Source: a bacterium
GTDB taxonomy: Bacteria > UBP7 > UBA6624
Direction: 5' to 3'
Assembly (NCBI GenBank): GCA_002716355.1
Contig: PBAU01000003.1
Span: 62,001 to 126,000, forward strand
DNA: 64,000 bases
The notes below the pieces were generated by a model. It saw only the letters and a program-made list of their open reading frames with translations, did not search any database and was not told the origin of the DNA. The position numbers were made by a program, and so were the translations under genes. Each line of letters opens with the position of its first letter. Position 1 is the first letter of the stretch. Below are positions 49,696 through 59,600 of the stretch, one piece after another.

Positions 49696-52600
49696 CTATT
49701 TCGTGTCAACAATAACCTCGTCAATTTGCCAACCTGCACCAACCACACCATCAGCATTTCCATCTCCATCTAAAGTTTGATCATCTTCCCCCCAGAAGAT
49801 AAAGCAAACGTATTTGCCTCTAAATGGACTAAGGTCAATTGTTCTTTTGTTTCCAATCGAACTTCCTCCTGCATTTGCAAAAGTATCACCAATGCTATTG
49901 CTGTAAAGCCATACGTTTCCACCCATGTAACAATCATCTATTTGTGTATCGCTCCACCTTACAACTATGCCAAATGTGCTTGGGCTGGGAGTTTCGTAAA
50001 GCTCGTTAAACAACAACCTTGTCCAGCCTCCCTCTGACACGTAATAACCATTAGCACCGGTTGAATCACCTGAAGGGTATGGGTAAGTTATCTGTAGAGC
50101 TGTGTCGTCATATGTCCATCCATCTAGGTAATTACCAGTATTAGTGTTGGTTCCAGTCATCCACATCTTGCAGTCAAGATTTCCATCGTCACCAGGTATA
50201 ACCCTCCACCATTGACTGTCATCTATCCAGTAGCCCATTTCAGTCCATGTATGTTGATCTGTACAGCTAGACCCATCACCAGGGAAAGGCTCGTAAAAGA
50301 GAGTCTTGGTGAAATCAGGTTGTTCTACAAGCTGTATATTGTCAAAAATAAATCCTGTATCAACATCTTCAGCATTAGTTCTTTGAGCTAACCCTATGCA
50401 AACATTTGAATTTCCTGCAAATTCGCTAATGTCAAGATAAAGGTATGTCCAGTCATTTGTATCAAGAGATGGATTCGTAACTCCAGTATCAACATTGACA
50501 AGCTCATTTACTATAGGGGTATACTGTCTCCATTCTCCAACAAAACAATTATCTGAATTACCTATATCTGTATTAACCCAAAGACGAATGTCTTCAAAAT
50601 CTTCAGCCGGCCTATTTAGCTGATGTGCCAAAACCAAAGCAGGATTGCTTGTTAATGAAAGATCTAAAGCTTTTTGGGTTATAAAAATAGGATCTTCATC
50701 GTTATCGTATTGTTGGGTATCTGGATTCCAGCCAGCTATCCAGGATTGGCCAGAATATGAAGCATTTGCTACCGAGCTTGACCAAACTTGGAAATAGGAA
50801 GTTTCAGTGTTTCCAAAAGAAGTTGAAACCCAATTTCCAGTACCAGCTACTTCGTCATAAAGAACATCTCCCTCAAAATTATCATACATATAAGTTGGAT
50901 ATGTCAGAGATGTTTCTGGCCCTGCTGCAGTTCCTGTTGACCCATCATCTGCAACAGCTTGGATACCATAGCAATATTTTGAATTTAAATTCAGGTTGCT
51001 TAAAACAGTTCCGCATTTTCCATCAGAGCAGCTAATGGTTTCTGATGTGCTGTCATAAGAGCCGCTATCAATTGCTGGACATTCTGATTTATTTCCATTT
51101 GAGGAATTGCTTAATGCATGAGTGTAAATCAAATATTCACATTCTCCATTTGAGGAATCTACAGGATTGCAGTGCGACAATTCATAATCCCAATAGTTAT
51201 CTTCCCACTCAAGCTCAACATCTGTTACAGCTAAAGAGGTAAAGAAAGATCCCTCCATGTTTGGGCCAGAAAGAAACATGCCAATTAAATCGGTAATAAT
51301 AACCCAGTCATAAGACGCAGGAGACGGATCAGTTAAACCGCCAGAATTTGTTGCCCTTACTCTGAAGTTGTTTTCTCCGTAAGGCAAATCGAAAGAGTAA
51401 TTTTTTGGACTTGTACATGACTCCCAGGATTCTTGATTCAATGAACATTCAAAAGTTGCCTCTGGATCATCTGAACTAAATGTGAAATCAGCTGTGTTGA
51501 AAAAGGTTTTTGAAGGTGGAGAGCTGTTTATAAAAGTATCTGGAGGCAAAATGCTTGAATCAACATTCCAATTCCAAACAGCAGGAGTTAAATCAACATT
51601 TCCAGCAGCGTCAATTGCCATAACTTCAAAAGTATGAGCTCCATCTAAGAATCCAGAATAATCTTGAGGGCTTATGCATGATTCCCATACGCCATTGTCA
51701 ATCTTGCATTCAAAAGTGCTGTTTGCTTCATTACTTTCAAAAATGAAAGTTGCTGAAGAGTCTGGTGTTGGATCAGGAGGACCATCTGTTATTGTTGTTT
51801 CTGGCTCAGTTTGGTCTATTCTCCAAGTCCATGAAGCTGGTGTTAAATCTTCATTGCCAGCTTCATCAATTGATTTAACCTCAAACGTATAGACATCTTC
51901 AAGAAGGTCTGAATAAGTTTTTGTCCCTCCATTGCATTCTTCCCATTCAATATCATCTCCTGAAACAGCGTCAAGCCTGCACATAAAGTAATCTGTCGGT
52001 TCATCATCACGATACACAAAAGAAGCTGAGGTTGAAGCTGTTGGGTCATTTGGTCCAGAATCAATATATGTTTCTGAAGGTGTTGTGTCTATATCCCAAG
52101 ACCATGAATCCCCTGTTGTATCAGTGTTTCCAGCTTGATCAGTAGCATAAACCTTGAAAACATGGCTCCCTTCCGCTAAATCACTAAAGGTGATTGATCC
52201 GGTGTTGCACTCAGTCAAATCACCACCATCCAACTCACATTGGAATGTAGCATTTGGATTTTCAGGACTTTCATATGTGAAAGTTGGAGCGGTGTTGTTT
52301 GAAGGGTTGGAAGGCCCTGTGAGAATCACTGTAGTTGGATTGATGGTGTCTATGCTCCATGTCCAAGCATCTGCAGCACCTAAGTTCCCTAAGTCGTCAG
52401 TTGATCGAACTTCAAACACATGATTTGTATTTTGCTCTAAGTTCAAATAAGTTTTTGGGCTTTCACAGGATTCCCATTCGCCATCATCCAATTTACACTC
52501 AGATGTTGAAGTTTCATCTGTAGACCATTCAAACACAGCATCTATGGAGTTGGTTGGATCCATAGGTGCGGAAGTTATTGATGTTACCGGTCCTGTTATA

Positions 52601-55600
52601 TCTATCAACCAGTTGTATTCAGAAGGAGTTGGATCAATGTTTCCAGCAAGGTCTTGTGCCCTTGTTGAAAATGTATGGCTTCCGTCTGTTAATTCGATGT
52701 AAGCTATTCCGCTTTGGCAAGCTTCCCATTCTCCATCATCCAACTTACATTCAAAAATTGCATCTGTGTCTGAGGGGCTTGAGAATGTAAATATCGCTTC
52801 AGTGGATGTTGTTGGGTCTGTTGGAGTTGAATCAATTTGGGTAGTTGGAGAAACTGTGTCTATTGTCCAGGTCCATACTGCTGGAGATACATCTTCATTT
52901 CCAAGAGAGTCAAAAGCTCTAACTTCAAATGTGAATTCACCGTCTGTTTGAGAGGGGTAAGCTTTTGGGCTAGTGCATGATTCCCAATCAGGAAGAACTG
53001 GTGATAACCTACATTCAAAAGTTGCTTCTGGGTCATCAGAAGACTCTTTGAATTCGAATGCTGGAATAGTTGCATTTGTAGGATCGTCAGGACCATTCGT
53101 TATTTCAGTTTGAGCACCTGTGGTGTCAATATTCCAAGTGTGTTCAGCGTTTGCACCTTGCACTTCAATGTTTCCTGCAAGATCCACACTCCAAGCCTTA
53201 AATACCCACTGCCCTTCAGCCAATGAAGAGTAATCTGCAGAATAAGATCCGTCTCCTTGGTCTGTCATTTCATTTGCCTGGCATGTTCCATCATTTGAAA
53301 TGCAATAAAAAACTGAAGTTAAGCCAGGAAGTGTTTCCCATGGTTGATCCTGAACACTGACTTCAAAAGTCCCGTCTGTTTCATTAGACGGGTCAGAAGG
53401 TGAACTTGTTATTGTGGTTACAGGAGCAGCTCTGTCTACATTTGTTGTGCTTTCTGCTGGCGTTGCATCAATGTTGTTTGCTGCATCCCAAGCCCTAACC
53501 ATAAATGTATGTGTTCCTTCAGCTAGAAGCTCATATTCTTTTGGACTTGTGCAGAAATTCCATGAACTCGCTGATGAGAATTTGCATTGGAAGAAAGGAG
53601 CTTCTTCATCTGCAGAGAAATGCCAAGCTATGATGTCTTCATTTGTGTATATAGCAGGCTCTATGGTTATGTTTGTCTCAGGTGGAGTTTGGTCTATTGT
53701 CCATTCTCTTTCAGCAGGTGTCGGATCGGCTGTGCCTACATCATTTAAGGCCCGAACATAAAATGTCTTAATTCCTTCTGTCAGGTCAACATAAGCTTTT
53801 GAACCCGAACCATTTATGCCATTACAAGAAGTGTAAACAGTTTCATCAGGACTCAACATACATTCAAAAATACTATCTCCTTCAGGGTTTGTAAAGGTGA
53901 AGGTAGCATTATTTACATTTGTTATTCCGCTAGGGCCTGAAGTTATTGCTGTATCTGGTATTGAAAGGTCTATTGTCCAGGTGTAACTTGCAGGGCTGCT
54001 ATCAATGTTTCCTGCAACATCTTGTGACTTGACATAAAAAGTATGTTCTCCCCCAGACATGCCAGAATAAGTTTTTGGACTTGTGCATGATTCCTCCCAT
54101 TCACCGTCATCCAGCTTGCATTCGAAAATACTACCTGTCTCGTTTGAAGTAAATTCAAAAGTTGCCTCATCAGAACCGGACAAGGATGAAGGGCCTGAGT
54201 CAATTGTTGTATTTGGATCGGTGGTATCTATGGTGAATGAATATGAATCAGGATCACTTATATTTCCTGCAAGATCAGTTGCCCTTACCTCAAAAACATA
54301 TGCGCCTTCTTGATTCAAACCAGAATACTGCCAACCTGTTCCAGGACAAGATTCCCAATCTACATTAATGCCACCACTAAGCTTGCATTCAAACCACCCA
54401 GCAGGAAGTGTATCTTCATTGCTTGAGTAAGTGAATGCAACAGTTGTTTCGTTTGTTGGGTCGTTAGGACCAGAATCCACAGAGACTTCTGGCTTAACAG
54501 TATCAACTGTCCAGCTTAAAGTTTTTTCAACATCTGCAATTTCAGCTATCTCAATATGATGAGCTTTAACTATTAAATTCTGAGAACCTTCAGGCAGGCC
54601 AGAAGCAAGCCAATAATGTCCATCAGTATCTTTGTCATTGCAGTCAAACCAACTTGAATTGTTCAGATTGCACTCAAAAGAAACCTTTTCTTCAGGGTGA
54701 TTCATTTCTTCAAAATATATCTTCAAGCCTGTAACTTCATTTGAGAAATCTCCTTCTTCAATATCACTAGGAGGGTTTGCCTTAAAGCGAAGCTCTAAAG
54801 GTTGATGCTCTATAACAGCAAAATAATCGCGTTCATCAGCATCATCACCATCTATCGTTTCATTCCCAAGAGAATCAACCACCTTGTATTGAATGAAATA
54901 TTCGTCAAGGCTTGATTCAAGAACCGGCAAGTTAGTATAAACCGCATTGTAAAACTGTCCACCATCAGATGCTAGCTGCCATGAGCCCTCAAAAGATACA
55001 ACTGAACCATCTTCTGCTCTGAATATGAACATTTGATAGTAAGCCGTATCAATATCATTAGAGTCACCATCTTCAGAGTCATTTCCAAATTCAAAAGTAA
55101 TTTGATCTTCAAAAACGATTTCGGCACTATCTGGATCTCTTGTCTTGTGCGTTATGGAAGGGCCTGTTATATCAATTGTCCATTCATGAGATTTGGATGC
55201 AGAGTTCTCCAAGTCATCCAAGCTATCAACCCTAAAGTCATGTTCACCTTCTGTTAGAGCTGTAGGTGAACCGTAAGAAAATGGACTAACACACGGATCT
55301 GTTGTAACTCCATCTAGTACACAAGATGCACTAACTCCATCATGGGTAAAAGAAATTTGACCACTTGTAGCATTTGTTGGGTCATTGGGAACTGTCTCTA
55401 GGTTTATTGTTGGCCCAGTTGTATCAACCGTCCATGTGAAAGAGGCAGGAGTCTTGTCTTCTTTTTGGTTGTCGTCAAGAAGGTAAGCTTTAACCTGGAA
55501 AGTGTACTGGGCATCTTCAAGGTTTGGGTAAGTCTTGGTTCCGCCTGGGCAACCTTGCCACCCTGCTCCATTGAGGCTACATTGGAAACCAACTGCTTCA

Positions 55601-55788
55601 GTTGATGATGTGCTGAAGCTGAATGTCGCTGTTTTTTGATTAGTTACACCTTCAGAACTAATGCCCATTGAGTTGTCGTCAATTGATGTATTTGGAGCAG
55701 ATGGCCCTGTATCACCCCCTCCTCCACCGCCACCACAAGCGACAAAGATAAAAGCAAAAGCTATAAATATAAAATTAATTTTTTTCAT
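49696..55788 (-). CDS. Very large Ig-repeat lipoprotein with C-terminal binding domains
   Basis: 2,030 residues from the ATG at 55788 (AGGTG Shine-Dalgarno; a GTG 9 bp upstream is less likely). A lipobox ends the signal: 'FIFVAC' with Cys 18, then a run of Gly. About 15 Ig-like modules of some 85-100 residues follow, each ending 'TWTID' or similar, with one Cys pair per module ('FECKLDDGEWE.C'). One module at about 340-440 begins 'LRFKANPPSDIEEGDFSN' and has a sister in the subtilase. After a fibronectin-like part, two MAM/immune-inhibitor-A-like beta-sandwich domains close the protein (about 1,650-1,830 and 1,840-2,030). Likely a surface adhesin or binding scaffold. A 24-bp palindrome lies 39 bp upstream of its start codon. 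Confidence 0.88.
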   Translation of the reverse strand: MKKINFIFIAFAFIFVACGGGGGGGDTGPSAPNTSIDDNSMGISSEGVTNQKTATFSFSTSSTEAVGFQCSLNGAGWQGCPGGTKTYPNLEDAQYTFQVKAYLLDDNQKEDKTPASFTWTVDTTGPTINLETVPNDPTNATSGQISFTHDGVSASCVLDGVTTDPCVSPFSYGSPTALTEGEHDFRVDSLDDLENSASKSHEWTIDITGPSITHKTRDPDSAEIVFEDQITFEFGNDSEDGDSNDIDTAYYQMFIFRAEDGSVVSFEGSWQLASDGGQFYNAVYTNLPVLESSLDEYFIQYKVVDSLGNETIDGDDADERDYFAVIEHQPLELRFKANPPSDIEEGDFSNEVTGLKIYFEEMNHPEEKVSFECNLNNSSWFDCNDKDTDGHYWLASGLPEGSQNLIVKAHHIEIAEIADVEKTLSWTVDTVKPEVSVDSGPNDPTNETTVAFTYSSNEDTLPAGWFECKLSGGINVDWESCPGTGWQYSGLNQEGAYVFEVRATDLAGNISDPDSYSFTIDTTDPNTTIDSGPSSLSGSDEATFEFTSNETGSIFECKLDDGEWEESCTSPKTYSGMSGGEHTFYVKSQDVAGNIDSSPASYTWTIDLSIPDTAITSGPSGITNVNNATFTFTNPEGDSIFECMLSPDETVYTSCNGINGSGSKAYVDLTEGIKTFYVRALNDVGTADPTPAEREWTIDQTPPETNITIEPAIYTNEDIIAWHFSADEEAPFFQCKFSSASSWNFCTSPKEYELLAEGTHTFMVRAWDAANNIDATPAESTTNVDRAAPVTTITSSPSDPSNETDGTFEVSVQDQPWETLPGLTSVFYCISNDGTCQANEMTDQGDGSYSADYSSLAEGQWVFKAWSVDLAGNIEVQGANAEHTWNIDTTGAQTEITNGPDDPTNATIPAFEFKESSDDPEATFECRLSPVLPDWESCTSPKAYPSQTDGEFTFEVRAFDSLGNEDVSPAVWTWTIDTVSPTTQIDSTPTDPTTSTEAIFTFSSPSDTDAIFECKLDDGEWEACQSGIAYIELTDGSHTFSTRAQDLAGNIDPTPSEYNWLIDITGPVTSITSAPMDPTNSIDAVFEWSTDETSTSECKLDDGEWESCESPKTYLNLEQNTNHVFEVRSTDDLGNLGAADAWTWSIDTINPTTVILTGPSNPSNNTAPTFTYESPENPNATFQCELDGGDLTECNTGSITFSDLAEGSHVFKVYATDQAGNTDTTGDSWSWDIDTTPSETYIDSGPNDPTASTSASFVYRDDEPTDYFMCRLDAVSGDDIEWEECNGGTKTYSDLLEDVYTFEVKSIDEAGNEDLTPASWTWRIDQTEPETTITDGPPDPTPDSSATFIFESNEANSTFECKIDNGVWESCISPQDYSGFLDGAHTFEVMAIDAAGNVDLTPAVWNWNVDSSILPPDTFINSSPPSKTFFNTADFTFSSDDPEATFECSLNQESWESCTSPKNYSFDLPYGENNFRVRATNSGGLTDPSPASYDWVIITDLIGMFLSGPNMEGSFFTSLAVTDVELEWEDNYWDYELSHCNPVDSSNGECEYLIYTHALSNSSNGNKSECPAIDSGSYDSTSETISCSDGKCGTVLSNLNLNSKYCYGIQAVADDGSTGTAAGPETSLTYPTYMYDNFEGDVLYDEVAGTGNWVSTSFGNTETSYFQVWSSSVANASYSGQSWIAGWNPDTQQYDNDEDPIFITQKALDLSLTSNPALVLAHQLNRPAEDFEDIRLWVNTDIGNSDNCFVGEWRQYTPIVNELVNVDTGVTNPSLDTNDWTYLYLDISEFAGNSNVCIGLAQRTNAEDVDTGFIFDNIQLVEQPDFTKTLFYEPFPGDGSSCTDQHTWTEMGYWIDDSQWWRVIPGDDGNLDCKMWMTGTNTNTGNYLDGWTYDDTALQITYPYPSGDSTGANGYYVSEGGWTRLLFNELYETPSPSTFGIVVRWSDTQIDDCYMGGNVWLYSNSIGDTFANAGGSSIGNKRTIDLSPFRGKYVCFIFWGEDDQTLDGDGNADGVVGAGWQIDEVIVDTK

Positions 55789-55826
55789 AAAGTGCACCTA
55801 AAACCTATAAAACCTAGAGTTATTGT

Positions 55827-55850
55827 ATACATTTATATATATAAATGTAT
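55827..55850. promoter_or_regulatory. Perfect 24-bp palindrome upstream of the Ig lipoprotein gene
   Basis: Left half ATACATTTATAT (55827-55838) is the exact reverse complement of the right half (55839-55850). It lies 39 bp upstream of the ATG at 55788 and 11 bp after the nuclease gene stop. A TACAAT directly after it on the minus strand may be the -10 element of the lipoprotein gene. A near-identical site is at 61566-61588 in front of the subtilase gene. Confidence 0.75.
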
Positions 55851-55860
55851 TTAAAAAAAA

Positions 55861-56646
55861 TCATTCAAAAAGATAACCAAACCAATCATCTAGATTTATT
55901 GTTGATTCAATACTGTCTTCTATTGAGTCAGGCAGCATATGAAAGAAATCAATTCCAGTCTCTTGCTCTACTTCGTCTACTGATTTTGCAAAACTGGAAA
56001 GAGGTTGGTCTGAGCTTTCGTTAGCCAATATAAAACCTATTGCTTTGATTTCTGGTTGAGTGTAGTCTAAAACCACCTTGTAATAATGGGATGGAACAGA
56101 AACGTTGTTCCCCCCTATCGTGTCTAATATTGGATAACCATCGCCAAAAACAGGACCTGTAACTATATGAATCTTGTCATTTGTTTTTGCAGCATCCCTT
56201 ACATCCGCCTCAAGATCTTTCCAAATGTAGCGGTTAAATCCTGCAAGCTGAGGAGACATGTTTGAAAGAAAAAAGGATTCACTCATTGCTGTATGATCCC
56301 ATTCCATATCTCCTGCCGGAGCCAAATGGCCCCTATCGTACCCAGAGCCACTATAGTCACTCAATGATGCTGAACCATTTTCAACTGCTGGATCTTCCCT
56401 ATAGTCATCCGTTCTTTCCATATCGGAAGATGCCTGTTCAGAGGTTAATGTGTAAGCAACCCATAATGCTTGTTCATGCTCTTCACTATAGCTTAACGTG
56501 TAAGCTGTATGTGATATTATCTCTTCTTCTTCCGAGTAGTATGGGAGGCTGGCTTCCTCATCGCTTAATGGAACATACAAAACATTATCTGAGTCGCATG
56601 AAATAAAAAAAGCAAACAAGGTTAACAGCCTGATTAATTTAAACAT
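55861..56646 (-). CDS. NUC1-type DNA/RNA non-specific endonuclease, lipoprotein
   Basis: 261 residues. A lipobox ('LFAFFISC', Cys 17) anchors it to a membrane. The beta-beta-alpha-metal nuclease motif 'DRGHLAPAGDM' (catalytic His 107) is followed by 'FFLSNMSPQLAGFNRYIWKDLE' (read across about 125-146), with the Asn that binds Mg2+. This family cuts both DNA and RNA outside the cytoplasm. Its start overlaps the subtilase stop (TAATG). Placed between two huge surface proteins, it probably belongs to the same extracellular degrading system. Confidence 0.92.
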   Translation of the reverse strand: MFKLIRLLTLFAFFISCDSDNVLYVPLSDEEASLPYYSEEEEIISHTAYTLSYSEEHEQALWVAYTLTSEQASSDMERTDDYREDPAVENGSASLSDYSGSGYDRGHLAPAGDMEWDHTAMSESFFLSNMSPQLAGFNRYIWKDLEADVRDAAKTNDKIHIVTGPVFGDGYPILDTIGGNNVSVPSHYYKVVLDYTQPEIKAIGFILANESSDQPLSSFAKSVDEVEQETGIDFFHMLPDSIEDSIESTINLDDWFGYLFE

Positions 56647-59600
56647 TATTGAATGACGGTTATGTAATTGCTTACAGTAGGTGTCGTTTCAAGTTGCACA
56701 ACACTTGGATTCTCGTTTGGCACAATGTCAGAATAGTTCTGAATGCTGATGTTGTAAGTTTTGCTTACAGAAGGATTGCTATCTCCTCCACCACCACCAC
56801 AAGAGGTTACAAAGAGAAGGATTGCAAAAACACCTGCGATTCTCCTTTTCTTAATTACCGCTAAACTCATGAATGCAAGAGCAAAAATCAATTCAATATC
56901 AAAAGGCATAGAAGCAAGAGATGAATCACCAGTAAAATCATATGTAATAAGATAGATTATTTCATTTACCCCATTGTCAATGCCTTGTTCATCGTCAAGT
57001 GTTATTGTTACAGTGCCATTATCTGCATTAAATTCTTCTTCGCCAAGATTGCTTTCGCTGTCAGGAATACCATCAGAGTTCATGTCAAGCCAAATTTCAA
57101 CTAAGCCTATATCGAGTTTGTCATTCCCTGTTCCAGATGCTCTTAAAGTTATTTCGTTTAATTGGTTTTGCCCAGTTATCGGACCATCAGTTTTAATGTA
57201 AGAGAACCTAAAGACAGGTTGCTGGATTCCTGAAGGCTCGAAATCTAAAGTAATAGCTGGAACAGGATTTTCATGCTTTATAGAAATGTCATATATAGCA
57301 TCAACTATAAAGTTTCTTGTTTCGCTACCACCAATATTCCCATTTATCAGAGCTCTTACTGTAAAGCTGTTGCTGCCATCTTCCATGGCTGATATTGTGT
57401 GTGAGCCTTCTCCATCAGAAAGAGTATCTCCATTGCATGAAACCCAATCTGTATTATTGCTGTCCTGGCATTCAAAGTTTGCATTTGTATTTGAACTATT
57501 AAAAGTAAACAATGTAGAAGAATTATGGATTTCCTCACCTTCTTGAGGTCCACTGATTATTGTTACATCAGCCGTTTCGGTTTCTATTGTCCATGTATAT
57601 GAGTCAGCAGATTCATCCTGGTTGCCAGCAAGATCAGTTGCCCTCACCTCAAAAGTGTGGGTTCCTACAGTAAGGTCTGCATAAGTTTCAGGACTTGTAC
57701 AAGACTCCCAGCTAAGCTCATCCCTTCTGCATTCAAATGTGCTATTTGGCTCACTGCTTTCAAAATGGAAAGTTGCAGTAATATCTGTTGTTGGATTGCC
57801 CGGTTTTGGATCATTGATTGTTGTTTCAGGTCTAACTGTATCAACAGTCCAATCATGGGCTGCAGGGCTTTGATCAGTGTTTCCGGCTTCATCTGTTGCC
57901 CTGACCTTGAAGATGTGCCAACCCTCGGAAAGGTTGTTTATCTCATAAGGGCTTGTGCACGAAAACCAGTGACCATCAGCTGTTTTCTCACATTCGAATG
58001 TGCTGTTTGGCTCACTGCTCTCGAAATCAAACACTATCGATTGGCTATTTGTGAGATCGGGAGGGTCATTCGTTATTGTTGTTTCAGGGCTATCTGTGTC
58101 TATTGTCCAATTCCATTCAGCAGGGGTGCTATCTTCGTTACCTGCCTCATCGATTGCCTTTACAAGGAAGTTATGTAGACCTTCAGCTAAACCAGAAAAT
58201 AATGAGCCTGAGGTACAAGGTATCCAATTACCCTGATCAAGACTGCATTTGAAAGTAGCATTTGAATCGTTGGATTCAAAAACGAATGTTGCTGAAGTTT
58301 CATTTGTTGGATTGTCTGGTCCTGAGATGATTGTAGTGTTTGGCCCTGTTTGATCTATATTCCAGGACCAAGATGGATCATCACTTATGTTTCCAGCTTG
58401 ATCAGTTGCCTGAACCTTGAAAACATGAGAACCATCTGGAAGATTGCTGTATACTTTGGGGCTTGTACATGATTCCCATTGATTGTCATCTAATTTGCAT
58501 TCGAAGCTGACAGATTCATTGCTTTCAAATTCAAATGTTGCTTCAGCTGAATTTGAAGGATCTGAAGGGCCATTTGTTATGTCAACTGTTGGAGCCACAG
58601 TATCAACGGTTATATTTCTTAATTCAGCTAGTCCAACATTTCCAGCTTCGTCGATTGCTCTTACCTCAAAAACATGGGCGCCTTCGCTAAGTTCTACGTA
58701 AGTTTGTGGACTTGTGCACGTTTCCCATCCTGAAGAATCCATATTGCATTCAGTCGTTGAAGGCTCATCAGCTGAAAATTCATATGTCACTGTACTGCTT
58801 GCCCAATAACCTTCTGGCCCAGAGTCTATTGTTGTTACAGGAAGGGTAAGGTCAATAGTGATTGTTTTTGAACTGCTTTCCGAAATGTTTCCTGCAGGAT
58901 CTATTGTCCTGAAATGGAATGTATGGCTTTCTTCAGCAAGTCCTGAATATTCTTTAGGGCTTGTGCAAGCGCTCCAAGGTTCAAGTTCTTTACTGCATTC
59001 ATATGAAGAATCTTCCTCATTGCTTGAAAAGCTGTATGAAACTGTTGATACGTTTATTTTTCCCTCAGGTCCACTAACTGAAACAACAGGTTGAGTAAGG
59101 TCAATTTCCCAATTGTGGGTATCACTCCCTGTGTTTCCAGATTCATCTTCTGCGACAACAACAAAAGAATAATTATCCTCACCAAGAGAATTGTAAGTAT
59201 ATGGAGAAGTGCAATTAATCGCACTGCTTCCATTCAAGCTGCAGGTAAATGTTGCCATTGGATCATCTGACTCAAATTCAAAAATGGCATTAGTTTGATT
59301 TGTTGGATTATCTGGTCCTGAATTTATCGTGACGGAAGGAGCAAAGTCAATTGTCCATTCCCAAATTGCAGGCTCGCCAACATCGCCCTCTCCTGTAGCC
59401 TCAATTGCTCGTACTTCAAAAACATGCTGCCCTTCATCAAGACCTATGTACACTCTTGGGCTTGTGCAATTGCCTGCTTCCCAATTTTCACTATCTAGCT
59501 TGCATTCAAATATTACATTCGGTTCATCACTTGAGCTGAATGTAAAAGTTGCATCAGGGCTGGCGCTTGGGTCACTTGGACCAGAATCTATTGTTGTTAT

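Noticed and set aside
57657-58178. 173-codon plus-strand frame, Cys-rich
   Set aside because: It is the shadow of the repeated Ig modules of the subtilase on the opposite strand; similar shadows occur through both repeat genes.
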